From: Hemileia vastatrix
Taxonomy: Eukaryota; Basidiomycota; Pucciniomycetes; Pucciniales; Zaghouaniaceae
Length of the DNA stretch: 64,000 nucleotides
Direction of reading: 5' to 3'
Assembly: GCA_030280995.1 (NCBI GenBank)
Contig: JASXTE010000014.1
Coordinates: 26,485,650-26,549,649 of the forward strand
Positions 43,452-55,420 of the stretch are shown here, one piece after another; within the stretch, counting starts at the first letter, position 1, and every line of letters starts with the position of its first letter. Both the position numbers and the translations under genes were made by a program. A model generated the notes under the pieces. That model ran no database searches. It had not been told where the DNA came from and worked only from the letters and a program-made list of their open reading frames with translations.

Positions 43452-43954
43452 CCGTGAAAGTAATTTAATTGATTATTTATTGTGTAATAATTGTGACAGT
43501 CCAAGGAATTCAAACTTTGTTGCTAATAAATTTGATGCCCTTGTTGAAGTACTAATTTATTACTTTCTTATGTCATTTATGTACTTCTTTTTCTTGTCAT
43601 TCTTTTCTCTCACACTCACAGTAGACGGTGTAAATTCCTTACATTTTATTTCCTCATATTTTGCCTATAAAAGGCCTCTCATTTTGTGCTTTTCAAACCA
43701 TTCTTTTGTCACCTTACTTTATTATTACTATTTACAACACCATACTTATTTTTATATTTTATCACATTAGTAGTTACAAGAGTGTAATTCTAATCAATAA
43801 ATTATATTAATATTTAAAAATCTACCTCTTATATTTGAGTAATAAATTATTTGGATTAAGAAATACGTACCAATTTTTGAGAGTTCATTTAAATCCTTAA
43901 AATCCTCGTAGAAACTTCATACCAAATCATCTAGAGCAAAAGCGTACCTTGACA
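43452..43954 (+). repeat. Element C 5' LTR, right part
   Basis: Continues the LTR interrupted at 25228 and ends TTGACA. TATAAAAGG at 43676-43684 is the likely core promoter; the 3' copy reads TACAAAAGG. Confidence 0.9.
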
Positions 43955-44093
43955 ATTGAGGGCTTTCCGAATTATCGAAAGCGCAACGATATTTGAGGCG
44001 TAATCAAGGGGATCATCGGTGTGCGAGTACCTGTAAAGGACGAGAAAGCGAGAAAACAACGAACGTCATAGGTCACGTGACAAAATTTTTTGC

Positions 44094-44112
44094 TGCGAAC
44101 GGGAATTGAACC
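44094..44112 (+). promoter_or_regulatory. tRNA-complementary stretch, possible element C PBS
   Basis: TGCGAACGGGAATTGAACC is complementary to a typical tRNA T-arm/acceptor 3' end (GGTTCAATTCCCG). It lies 140 bp after the LTR end, not directly after it, and no other PBS-like sequence adjoins the LTR. The 5-bp T-stem does not close on the far side, so it is not itself a tRNA gene. Confidence 0.4.
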
Positions 44113-44411
44113 GCGCTCCAAAAATTAAGTTCATATACTGACTAAACGTCGTATATATCGTGGTAATTATTGTTATTACTATTTGTGGGTTACTCTTCAC
44201 TCTTCATTTGCTACATATTTCCTTTTACTCAGCACTCTGTAAGTGGCATTAATTTGCTCATTTTTCAGGGGGAGGTGTCTGGTAATTGGACTTTATTTTT
44301 ATTATTATATTTTTTTTTATTTTTCCTGGTAGACCATAATAGAGCAATAAGTGTTCTTAGTCCCAGAGGTAATAAAATAATTATATTTTAATATTATTTA
44401 TTATAATTTTT

Positions 44412-44915
44412 TAGTTGACATTTGTCCTGATTAATTTAATTGTTCCAGTTGACAAATTGTCCTGACAATAATATTTTTAATTAATATATAATTAATATTT
44501 AATTACTTCAGTTGACTTTGAGTCCTGGTAATTCAATAAATATTTTAATTAAAAAAACTCATATTTAATTATTTCAGTTGACATTAAGTCCTGGTAATTA
44601 AGTGATCAAGCTTAGTAAAATTTTAAAATAAAAAATTTATATTTAATTACTTCAGTTGACATTAAGTCCTGGTAGTTAAGTTATCAGTTTAATAAAATTT
44701 TTTTAAATTAATAAAGTTTCATATTTTATTACTTCAGTTGAAAATAAGTCCTGGTAATAAATTAGTTGATTTAAATCCTGAAAATAATTAATTAAAAATT
44801 ATTAATAAAAATTCTAATTTATTTCTACAGTTGATTATATTATAATCCTGGTTTTAAATTTTTTTTATTATTAATAAATTAATTTTATTTAAGTTGATTT
44901 TTATCCTGAAAAAAG
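44412..44915 (+). ncRNA. Element C leader hairpin array (CAGTTGAY...RTCCTGG)
   Basis: At least nine units between the LTR and gag: CAGTTGAC-n-GTCCTGG in six and (C)AGTTGAT-n-ATCCTGR in three. The inner stem switches GAC/GTC to GAT/ATC on both sides, and the loop is 2-9 nt of A/T. Units start near 44412, 44446, 44509, 44575, 44653, 44735, 44763, 44827 and 44891. Several are preceded by TTAYTTCAG, which resembles a 3' splice site. The sequence between units is A/T-rich. Confidence 0.7.
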
Positions 44916-45013
44916 ATTTTTTTATTTATTTTATTTTATTTTTTAATAAAAAATCAAAAATAAAGACTAATTAATCTTATTGTCTCTTTTCTTCATTTCA
45001 GTAAAATCTTAAA

Positions 45014-46891
45014 ATGACTGACCAAAGTGGTTTTGCTGCACGTGAAGAAGAACTAGACTTAATTGATTATGATGAGCCTACTTCTTTAAATTCTCCTTTA
45101 ACAAGAAGAATTTCTCAAACTAATAAATTCTTGCCCCAAACAGGATGTAGAGATGGAAGTAGTAGAAATCCTAGTGGACACAACTCAGGATCAGAAGCCT
45201 ATGATAAACCCACAAGAAGAGCTTCCAAAAGGCTTCAGGATAAAAAAGATGCCATTGTCTCAGCAGGTAAAGAATCTTTCTACTAACATAAAGGAGTTAA
45301 GGACAGAAAGCTTGAGACTAAAGGTAAGGGTAGATGCTTTGGAAGAAAAGGTGAGAAGAACAGATACTTTTCTCCAAGAGAAGAAGAAACCTCTTCCTCC
45401 CAGGGATCAACAACAATTAGCTCCCCAGTCCCAAGAGAAGGTGGAAGTTTCCAAGTGGCAGTGGGACTGGCTAAACACTCAGTGGGACTACCTGTCTCAA
45501 AACCAGCATCAGTTACCTCAGGCAGGTCCATCAAGGCCCACCCAGGTCAACCCCACTCCTCCCCACCCTTATCAAGGAGGCAAAAGTAGAAGAAAGCCCA
45601 ATATGGTGATACCCAGCAAACCCTGGTACGTCCCTCTATTGATTCTCAAGTGCCTTTTCTTGTGGCTGACTCTGTTCCTTCAGGTAAATCTGGAAGGGAG
45701 GATGAAACCTTGAGACCTATAGAGGCTGGAAGTAGTAGAAAAATCACTCATGTATCTAATCCTTTACTTTTAATTGCTACCTCAATGATTAATCCTGATA
45801 TGGATGTGATTGATGAAACTCTTGACCCTGAGTTCTATGAGAGTCTGGAAAGTTACTCAGTTTCCTTATTGAGAAACACTCCAGATGTAGCAAGAATTAA
45901 TGATGAGCACTTGAGAGATATTATTTCCAAGAAAAATCATATAATGAACAATATGCAATTGACTCAGAGATATAATAGTTTGTTAACTGATCAGGGTTAT
46001 CAAGCATTAAGAAGTGAATCACAGAGAGTCTCTGATGAATTGTCTCATTACAAAGCAACCAATGAAAAGAAAGTTTCTTTATGGCAAAATATAAAAAATG
46101 ATTTGTCTAAACTAAAAGATACTGTATCTGCTTGTTGCCAGGAGGTAGAGATAGATGAGATAAATCTGAAAAGATTGAATGACCATTTGTCATCTTTTCA
46201 AAATAAAAATCAGTTATATTTTGCAACTATCAATGAGAGTTTATCTAGTCTTCCAAGAATGAAAACAAGACTAACAACCATTGAAGAAAAATTGAACTCA
46301 TTGTTAAATGACCAAAAATATTCTGAAATTTCTGTGAAGGAACATATAGTGCAGGATGCTCAAATAGTACCTGTGGCTAGTTCATCTAAATTAAAAATAG
46401 CTCCAGAGATACCTGTTGATAACACTGAGTTTCCATCAAAAACTGATGATGCCCCAGGATCTGCAACAGAAGGATTAAACAATGAGATTTCAGCCCAATT
46501 AGTGAAATTGCAGCTACTTCTTACTCATAAACAAGCTAGTACTAAGGAGACTCCTTCAAATCAAAATAATTAGCCAAAACTTGACCAATATCTTTCATTT
46601 GATGGTGATTCTTCCTCTGATTGGCAACAATTTATTTGCAGAATTGATAACTTAAAAAATTCTTACAAACTCCCAGATGAGGAAATTGTGTCCAAGTTAA
46701 TTTCTTTTTTCACTAATGTTGCCCTGATGTGGTATGAATCTGTTCTCCTGGATGGGAATGACTACTCATGGGAGGATTGGAAGAAATTAATTAAAGCACA
46801 ATTTGGTGGCTCCAAGTTCAGAATGGCTCAACAAAGGCAGTATGAGGAAACTAGATATAGCTCTTCTACTGATAAACCTATTGACTTGTAA
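45014..46891 (+). pseudogene. gag: Element C Gag, N-terminal and capsid part
   Basis: Starts MTDQSGFAAREEE 2-3 codons after a TTTCAG. A coiled-coil-like region (RTESLRLKVRVDALEEKV) lies in the second frame (45153-45713). The original frame resumes at about 45650 and runs through long helices to TAG 46571-46573. The Ty3-type capsid segment follows (YLSFDGDSSSDWQQF, ALMWYESVL, SWEDWKKLIKAQFG) up to 46891. Two frameshifts and one stop break it. Similar Gag proteins are, to my knowledge, common in rust retrotransposons. Confidence 0.7.
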
Positions 46892-48099
46892 AAATCTTAA
46901 GGGCAATGGACCCAAATATGGAGTTAGATTTATGGAAGGAGAGGATCCTCTATAAATTACCAATGTCTCTGAGAGACTTGATAGTGGCTAGGACTGAGTT
47001 CTCCAAAGAACCCTCTTCTTTCATTAATACTTGCAATGAGATACTTCTAAACAATAAGTATGATGCCAGAAGATTCATTCCTAGGACCCCCTTTGAGAAA
47101 CCCTCCACTTACCAACAGAAACCTCTGGAAAAGGTTGGTAAACCTTCTGCCCCTGTTGCACCAAAGAAGTATGCAACAAACACTTTCTTCAAGTGCAACA
47201 AGCCTTGGAAGAAAGGCCATGTTTGTGACAAGAAGATAAATCTTGTAGAACAAACAGAGGAGCATGCTGATGACACGGTGGTACTGGATGATACATCAAG
47301 TGATTGTGCCAGCAATATTTCATATGAATCTCAACAAGAAATCTTGATGCTGGAAGAGGATATCCATTATTTAAATACTATTGACATTGATAATAATGAT
47401 TTATCTACAGTTGAAGATGCTGAGATCATAAAGAACATTGAGGATAGCTCAATTATTATTGCCCCTCTTAAGGCACTAGTCTTGATCAATGGAACCAGCA
47501 TGGAAGTTGTTCTGGATTCTGGAGCTGGAGGAAGTGTAGTATCTGAAAGAGCACTTGCTTCAGTAGATCAAGACTATAAATCTAAACTGATGCCTATCAT
47601 TTCTGAAAATTGGAGAGTGTATGGCTCTGTTTTGTCCCCCATTGGTAAATACAAAGCCACAGTGTTTTTTAAATATAACCATGGTTTTGTAAAAGCTATT
47701 TGTGATTTTGTTGTCATGAAAAATGATAACTTGAGCAATTGGTTTATTGTAGGGAATTATATTTTAACCAAGTATGGCATAAAATTGGATCCTTCAAATG
47801 AATGTTTCACAATGGGGATGAATGGGAAGAGAAAATTTAAGATTTCCTCACCTAAAAAATTATTAAAACCAGAATTAAACACATGTAATTCTGTGGTTCA
47901 ATATAAAGGAAGATCTACAAAGGAAATGCATTCCCTTATGTCTGAAATTGACAATGCTTCTTTTGAAGAACAACTTTCTGGTGAGGATAAAGATTCAATT
48001 ATTAACTTGATAAAGTCTTTTCCTATGGCCTTTGCTCATGGGTCACATGAACTGGGATTAGTTAAAGAGGAAAGAAACTCTCATTGTCTTGCCCATTAA
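46892..48099 (+). pseudogene. Element C Gag C-terminus and aspartic protease
   Basis: Joined to the preceding part by a 1-nt shift near 46887 (LVKILRAMDPNM in the restored phase). A degenerate zinc-knuckle-like FKCNKPWKKGHVC follows. The aspartic protease core is VVLDSGAGGSVVS (DSG at about 47518) with a later FIVGNYILTKYG flap-partner region. The frame breaks near 48090, where RT begins in another frame. Confidence 0.75.
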
Positions 48100-48851
48100 C
48101 TGATATACCACCTAGTTTAAAGAAGAAGCTTTATCCTGCTTCTCCCACAAAGAGAAAAGATATTGAAGAAAATATCTCTACCCTTTTAAAAAAGAATATT
48201 ATTGAAAATGTAGTTGAAACACCTAAATATTGTGTTATCTCACCTGTCCTAATTTCTTATGAGAAAGATAAAGCCAGGTTATGTGGTGATTATAGAGCAC
48301 TAAACACTTATACTGTTGATGATATCTACCCTTTACCAAGAATTAGCTCTATACATGCTACTTTACAGGGTGCTAAATATATCAGCTGTTTGGATCGTAA
48401 CAAAGGATATCACCAGGTACCTGTTGATAAAAATTCTCAGAACTTTCTGATGATTGCCACTCATATGGGTATTTATAAGTATATTAGGATGCCATTTGGC
48501 CCTAAAAATGCCCCTTCAGTTTTCCAAAAAGTAATGGATAACACATTCCTTCAAGAGATAATTGAAGGATGGCTGATGGTTTATATCTATGATATCATTA
48601 TATTCTCAAAAACATTTGAGGACCATCTTAAACACCTGTGTAAAGTATTTCAGAAAATGGATGAAATAAATATGACACTTGCTTTGAAGAAACGTAAATT
48701 TGGTTTCCATTCTTTAAAAGTTCTTGGTCATGTTGTTTCAGGCTTACAGATATGTGTTTACCAGAACAAAGTGGCAGCCATACAACAGGTGAAGGCTCCT
48801 ACAACAGTGAGAGAGCTCCAAAGTTTTTTGAGGAATGTGTGGATACTATAG
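48084..48851 (+). pseudogene. pol: Element C reverse transcriptase, catalytic Asp mutated
   Basis: RT motifs: LCGDYRALNTYT, CLDRNKGYHQV, MPFGPKNAPSVFQ and the catalytic box YIYDIIIFS. The expected YIDD has its first Asp changed to Tyr (GAT to TAT), so this copy cannot be active. Thumb region HSLKVLGHVVS. A frameshift near 48835 leads into the RNase H part. Confidence 0.88.
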
Positions 48852-51024
48852 ACAGTATATCAAAAATTACCAAGTCATAGCTTTACCCCTTACCCAATTA
48901 ACTAGAAAGGATGTTGCTTTTGTATGGAATAGTGAAAGACAAAGAGCCTTTGAAACTATGAAACACTGTTTGATGTCAGCACCAATTCTTGCTTTACCTG
49001 ACTTTAATCAAACATTTGTTTTGTACACTGATGCCAGTTTCATTGGTCTTGGTGCTTCCCTCCATCAAAAACAAGTGATAAATGATAAAGTTTCAGAAGT
49101 AGTAATTTGTTATATTTCAAGAACCTTGAGAAATAGTGAATTGAAATATGGTGCTACTCAATTAGAGTGTTTAGCTGTACTATGGGCTCTGGAAAAGCTT
49201 CATTATTACCTAGATGACCAGAAATTTGAACTTATCACTGACTGCAGTGCAGTTAAATCCCTTTAAAACTTGAAAACACCTAACAGACATATTTTCAGAT
49301 GGCAGTTGGCTGTTCAAGAGTACAGAGGGAGAATGACAATTATTCATAAGGCTGGTATTGTTCACTCAAATGTGGATAATTTATCTAGGTTACCTTTGCC
49401 AAATAATGACTCTAATCCTGTGTATGATCCTCAGGATGAAATTATTCATATACATGGGATATATGTGGTTGATATGGAGGAAGAGCTATTACAGCTTATT
49501 CTGGAATCATATGATAAGGACACTGACTTGAAAAAGTTATGCACCATATTAAATGATCCAAAGAATGCTTCAATACAAGCATTAATTAAAACCCTTCCAC
49601 CAAAGTACCAAAAAGCTTTGGAAAAAGGTAAATTTTCAATTGATGAAGGATATATATATTATAGAAGAAAGTTGAGTAATGTTATTGTTATTCCTCCTTC
49701 TATGAAAGAAATCATCTTAAAAATTTTTCATGATGACATATTAGCTGGACATTTTGATCTTGAAAAAACAATGATCAGAATTAAGAACACTTCTTGGTGG
49801 GCTAATATGTCTGAAGACACAAAATTATATGTTGAGTCTTGTGATTCTTGCCAAAAAGCAAAAAGATTAACTGGTAAAAGAGCAGGATTAATGCAACATA
49901 TTGAACCTCCTGATGCTCCATGGCAAATAATAAACATTGATTTTGTAACAGGATTACCTATTGCTGGTAAAGACAGTTATAACTCTTGTTGGGTTATTGT
50001 GGACAGATTCACAAAAATGTTTAAATTTATCCCTACCCCCAAGGATGTTTCCACTAAAGAATTAGCTTTCTTATGGTGGTCTCATATGTTTAATACTTCT
50101 GGTTTTCCTAAAGCCATAATCTCTGACAGAGACCACAAATTCACTTCTGAATTTTGGATGTCTCTGATGGATGTTTGTGGTTGTGATCTGAAACTTTCTA
50201 CTGCCCATCACCCTCAGACTGATGGTTTAGCTGAAAGAATGATTCAGACTTTAGAGGACATGATAAGAAGATATTGTGCCTTTGGCCTTGAGTATAAAGA
50301 TAATGACAGATTCACTAATGATTGGGTTACCTTAATTCCTGGGTTATAATTTGCTTATAATAGCACTGTTCATTCTGGTACTCAAAGAAAGCCTTTTGAG
50401 CTCTGGCTTGGATATGTTTCCAATACTCCTGCTCAAATTCTCAATAACAAAATACCTAAATTGGATATACATCCTGGTGTAAAATATTTTCTTCAAATGC
50501 AACAACTATGTAGAAATCATGCTCAAAAATGTATTGAAAAATCATTTGAATATGAGAAGAAAAGATGTGACAAATCCCATAAAGAATACACTTTTAAAAA
50601 GGGTGATGAAGTGTTGATTTCTACAGTCCACTTCAACTTACAAGGTAATAACAAATTGAAAGACCCATTTGTTGGTCCATTTGTTGTCAGAAGAATGATT
50701 GGAGATAATGCAGTTGAGTTTATTCTGTATTCTCCATATGACAGAAAACATCCTGTTTTTCCAATATCTCTTTTGAAACCTTACACGTCCAATAGTGATT
50801 TATTTCCAAAAAGGAGGGGAAGACCAAAGAAAACCCCAAATGAAATCACTGAAACAGCAGAAATTGAAAAAATTCTAAATGACAGAATAGTCACAGCTGA
50901 AAAAGGTACAGAATACTTAATGAGATTCAAGAATAAATCATCTGAATATGATTCTTGGATACCTGGGAAGGAGATATCTAATCTTCCCACTCTACTAAAA
51001 AATTATAAAAAGAAAAAATCATAG
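48835..51024 (+). pseudogene. pol: Element C RNase H, integrase and chromodomain
   Basis: RNase H: VLYTDASFIGLG, LECLAVLWALEKLHYY, ITDCSAVKS, then TAA at 49264-49266. Integrase zinc region GHFDLEKT...CDSCQKAK, core IDFVTGLP, SDRDHKF, TDGLAERM; TAA at 50347-50349 inside the GL-stop-FAYN stretch. The C-terminus has EVLISTVHFNL and GPFVVRRM, then a chromodomain-like segment (EKILNDRIVTAEKG, EYLMRFKNKSSEYDSW) ending TAG at 51022. Chromodomains direct insertion to heterochromatin in related elements. Confidence 0.85.
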
Positions 51025-51050
51025 CATTTTTATTATTATTATTATTTTTT

Positions 51051-51062
51051 AGAATGAGGAAG
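51051..51062 (+). promoter_or_regulatory. Element C polypurine tract
   Basis: AGAATGAGGAAG directly precedes the 3' LTR. Confidence 0.6.
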
Positions 51063-51860
51063 TGTCAGCCAGGCTACTAGACTTACCTGGTAAAATAATT
51101 AATTATTTTACTGAGTTAAAGCCAATCCTTTCTTTCTAATAATAATTATTTTTTTATTTACTTAAGTAGTACTTACAATTAACTAAAGTTAAGTACAATA
51201 AGTAGTATAAATAAATAATATAAATAAAATGTCCCTTACAATTTTACTCCCTAACACCGTGCTCAAAAGTATATGTCAAAGAGAGTAAAATTAATAATAA
51301 ATTTATAATATAAAAACTTTAAAACAATTATATTACATCAGTGAGAGATCTGTAATCCCGTTAAAGTAATGCAATTAATTATTTATTGTGTAATAATTGT
51401 GACAGTCCAAGGAATTCAAACTTTGTTGCTAATAAATTTGATGCCCTTGTTGATGTACTAATTTATTACTTTCTTATGTCATTTATGTACTCCTTTTTCT
51501 TGTCATTATTTTCTCTCACACTAACAGTAGACGGTGTAAATTCCTTACATTTTATTTCCTCATATTTTGTCTACAAAAGGCCTCTGATTTTGTGCTTTTC
51601 AAACCATTCTTTTATCACCTTAATTTATTATTACTATTTACAACACCATACTTATTTTTATATTTTATCACATTAGTAGTAACAAGAGTGTAATTCTAAT
51701 CAATAAATTATATTAATATTTAAAAATCTACCTCTTATATTTGAGTAAAATATCATTTAGATTAAGAAATACGTACCAATTTTTGAGAGTTCATTTAAAT
51801 CCTTAAAATCCTCGTAGAAACTTCATACCAAATCTTCTAGACCAAAAGCGTACCTTGACA
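51063..51860 (+). repeat. Element C 3' LTR
   Basis: 798 bp, TGTCAG...TTGACA, uninterrupted. It shows the sequence TCCCGTTAAAG into which A1 inserted in the 5' copy. Followed by ATCTT. Confidence 0.92.
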
Positions 51861-51865
51861 ATCTT

Positions 51866-52703
51866 ATTGAATTTCAACATTTCTTAATATTTTTGGTAAA
51901 TATTTTTATACTATAGTTTTCAGTTTATGTTTTTAATAAATACTCAATAATATTTATAAGAAGGAGTTTTTCACAAGCTATACTGATAGGAATTTTCAAA
52001 AATTATTGGAAGAAGTCTATTATATACAAAACATAAAAATTATATAACCCTATCCTTTTTGGAATTGACACCATAGCCCTGAAAAACATTAAATATCTTT
52101 TCACCTTATAACTTTTCAGGTATTTTTTAAAAATCACAATACAATGAATAAATTATTTTTATATCAATATAAAGTTAAAATCTCATGTTTTTCAAGTTTT
52201 TTTATACTAATCACTAGAGGATATTTTCAACTGATCACTTTTTAGACCTGTGTTTAATCCACTTATTGAACACAGTTTGAGTTTTCATTTGCATAAAGAC
52301 ACAAAAAAGAAAAAATTATTTTACAAAAACATTTAAACCTTTTAAAACCTGGAATGAAACAAGATTACACGAGGGAACCTTCTAGGATTGCCTCATATTT
52401 TCCCCCTGCTAAATAATAATTTAATTTTTTTAATTTTTCTAATTTGATGTTGGATAACTTGCATCGTTCTACTCTATTTATGAAATGGATCTGTTTTCAG
52501 CTAGAGAAATATTTATATTTCATGTGTAAAAAAATACACCATATATATTTATACCTTAGATTTAATAATTTTGTCTTTTATTTAATGTTTTATTTCAATT
52601 TTTCTGTAAATTAAATTAAATTTATTTTTGTTAAATTTTTTTTAATTTTTATGTTTTAAATAGTTGAATTTTTTAATTGAACATACTTTTCTAAATTTAG
52701 TGT
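51866..52703. other. AT-rich spacer between elements C and A2
   Basis: No gene or repeat recognised. Confidence 0.6.
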
Positions 52704-53794
52704 TGTGGTCTTCCAAAATTGGCAGGGGCCTTTGTTGTGTGATTTGGCGCTGTTTGTGCATGTCTTAATTGACATCTGTTAAGGTATTGGGTATTTTTCT
52801 GGTTTTATTCCATAGATATTGGGTCTGCGGGTATGTGGGTACTATCATTGGATAGCTCTGGTTTTTATCTATATTTTAGGTCTTGTAGACATTTTTCATA
52901 TTCTGAGTTTTAAGGGGTCATTTCCTCATTTTTCATATATAAAAGATTGCTGTTTAATTTTGTTTTTTGTGTTTTACGGGCTAACCTTAAGCCTTAGGGT
53001 TAAGTGCTTAGTACCATTGGATAAAGCTAATTTTTCTCTATATTTCATGTCATAATGTTGTTATATTAAATTCTGTGTTTTAAAGGTTTTAGTAGTTGTA
53101 TCTAATTTTTCTAAGTAGATTAGTTGTTTTAATTGGTTTTCTGGCTTCAGGGAGGCCGGGCCGCTTCATGTGGCACCTCTTACGTTAGGCGGCCCACCCC
53201 CCTCTGTTTTAGAAGGTTGGGGAGCGCTTCAGGAGGGTTTTTTATTCAATTTAGTTGGTACAGGCGCCAGATTGGTGGGTGCACATGGGCTCTTAGTTAG
53301 TGGTCTGTGTGTAAATAGTGAATAAGAAAGTTTGGGGCAACCTTATCATCATTCAACCATCCGGAGGTGATATCATTGTTCCTCACTCAGTTTTCACCGT
53401 TTTCTGGCCACAATTGGCTGTGTTTGTTGCAAGTGAGTTCTTCATTTAACATAACCTTGGCAACTGTTCTCTCTGTTATAGTCTTGCAAGCTATAGCAAG
53501 TATTATTGCTGTCTCTGGTGTGGATTTGCAGCCTACATCAAGTAACTTTGCTGTCTCTGGTGTGGACATTTTTCTACATTTCAGTTCTTTGGTCTGGTAG
53601 TCTATCTGGGGACTACTTTCTTGGCTCATCAAGCAGTCAAGTGTGTTATAAAGGAGCTTTAGAAAAACAGGAACCAACTTACTTTAGCAAGTAAATCTCA
53701 CGCTATTTTTCTAAAGGGACAGGGGATTTTCTCTCTGGTTTTTCTCCAACTCCCTTGGTCAAGGCCTATAGCTAGTACTATAGGATTGTCTACA
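52704..53794 (+). repeat. A2 5' LTR
   Basis: 1091 bp, TGTGGTCTTCC...GTCTACA, same family as 25229-26322. GC-rich block at 53155-53205 is eroded by C-to-T-type changes. Confidence 0.9.
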
Positions 53795-53798
53795 TTTC

Positions 53799-53815
53799 TG
53801 GCCCACAACGTGGGG
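53799..53815 (+). promoter_or_regulatory. A2 primer-binding site, altered
   Basis: TGGCCCACAACGTGGGG at the same distance from the LTR as in A1 (TGGCACCCAACGTGGGG), with local changes. Confidence 0.6.
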
Positions 53816-53883
53816 TAGAAATTGCTAGTTCTTTGGAATCTCTGTTTTCTTTGGTTGGCTCTTTTAGGTTATGGACTGGAAGA

Positions 53884-55268
53884 ATGGCTTCTGGTTCTGC
53901 TATTCCTGTGGTGACTGTCAGTGGGGGGGATGGTCCTCCTTCTGTGATGGTTAGGGAGTGTGTGAGGATTAAAACTTGGGATGGTACCAATTTTAATGGG
54001 GAGGATGTCAAGTGGTTTCTAGAGAAGTATGAAACTGCTGCTAGAGTGGATGGTGCTTCCTACCTGGACATGGTGAAGCAGAGTATCTTCTTCATTGGTG
54101 ATAGGTCAGTGAAGAAAGAGATTGTGGCCATGTCTGGCTACAAGAAGAGGGATTGGAAATTGTTGTGTAGGGAGATGGTGGATAAATGGGTTGTCAGTTT
54201 CATTATGGTTGATCTAAACAAGGTTGTCAGTGAATGGCAATCTTATGGTGGTGTTAGTAACTAACATAGTTACAGGAAGTTTCTGCTACATTTTGATCCT
54301 GTGGTGGAATATTTGGTGGATGTGGAGGAGCTGGCACATGAAATTGCTGCCAAGGATGTTTTTTGGTCTGCCCTGTCTAGAGATGTCAGGATGGATGTGT
54401 TGAAGAGGTTTTCAAGAAAGGAATTAATGATGACTCTTTCTAATGGGGACCAGAAGTTGCCTGCCTTGGATAAGGTGAAGGAGGCTGTTGAGGCCCATTT
54501 GAAGTTATTGGCTGTGGACATCTATCAGGAGGGGTGTGCCAAGTATGTCAGCAAAGTCAGTGAGGCTTTGGCTGAAGAGGAAGTTAGGGAGAAGAAGGAG
54601 GAGAAGAATTTGGTGCAGGTTCCCAAACAGGAGAGGGACCCAATGGTGGAGCAGTTGGCTGATCTTACAAAGCAGCTCCATATTTTTGTTCAGGAGGCTA
54701 AGAAGGTCAATAAGGCACCTTCTCAGCCTAGAGATTTTGATAGGAGGGCTGGTAGGAGTGATCCTTGAGTCTGCTCTTATTGCAGCAAGAGGGGGCACAG
54801 GTCCAATGATTGTTGGGCATTGAACAGGGATGTGTCTGAAGGAAAGGTGGAATTTTATGGCAGGGTTTTCAAGTTACCTGATGGTTCTTTTGTTAAGCCC
54901 AGTTAGGGGCAGACTCCTGTTGATTTGGTCAGGAGAAGGGTAGGTCTCAATCAAAGGAGGCCGAGGTTTGAGGAGATTCCTGATCAAGGGTAGTCTTATG
55001 GTAAGGAAGATGAGGATGGCAAGGGAAAGGGGAAGGAGGTCAATAAGGTCTTTTTTCTACTTCCTTTGGTGGTCTGGAGTTGTATTCTTGTGGTGGACAG
55101 TCAAGTAGTGAATTCTTGGCTGGTGTTTATGATGTGGAAGCAGGAAAGGTGGGAAGCCCTAGGAGCAGTTCTCAGGCCCAACCAAAGCCAAATGCTTCAA
55201 AGGTGGATGCTAATCTGAGTGCAGCTAGGAAGAGGTACAGCAAAGAGGAGCTGTACAAGATGCAGTAG
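53884..55268 (+). pseudogene. gag: A2 Gag with CCHC zinc knuckle
   Basis: ATG gives MASGSAIPVV. Capsid-like core VRIKTWDGTNF, DMVKQSIFFI, AAKDVFWSAL. TAA near 54262 and TGA at 54766-54768 interrupt the frame. Immediately after the TGA comes CSYCSKRGHRSNDC, a perfect C-x2-C-x4-H-x4-C knuckle that A1 and B lack. TAG codons at about 54903, 54991 and 55266 follow. Role: RNA packaging and capsid. Confidence 0.72.
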
Positions 55269-55420
55269 GGTATGGCTGACATGGGCCCCCCTAGTTCTGG
55301 TGCATTGGCATGAATGGTGAGCCAATGCCAATGTAGGTCGATTCTGACTCTGAGGAAGATGTCCCTTTAGCTTAATTTCCAAAGCCTGCTGGAGTTAGAG
55401 TTTCTGGTGAGTGATCTGGT

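Larger units (their letters stand above)
24930..51860 (+). mobile_element. Element C: Ty3/Gypsy retrotransposon with chromodomain, split by nested element A1
   Basis: Terminal TGTCA...TGACA LTRs are flanked by the 5-bp duplication ATCTT (24925-24929 and 51861-51865). The 5' LTR is in two pieces, 24930-25228 and 43452-43954, separated by element A1. The intact 3' LTR at 51063-51860 shows the empty site. Internal order is leader, gag, protease, reverse transcriptase, RNase H, integrase, chromodomain, PPT, as in chromodomain-bearing Ty3/Gypsy elements of fungi. Several stops and frameshifts and a mutated RT catalytic box make it inactive. Without the nested insertion it is about 8.7 kb. Confidence 0.9.

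Noticed and set aside
44085..44125. tRNA gene on the minus strand
   Set aside because: T-arm-like sequence is present but the T-stem does not close and no D-arm or anticodon arm is visible.
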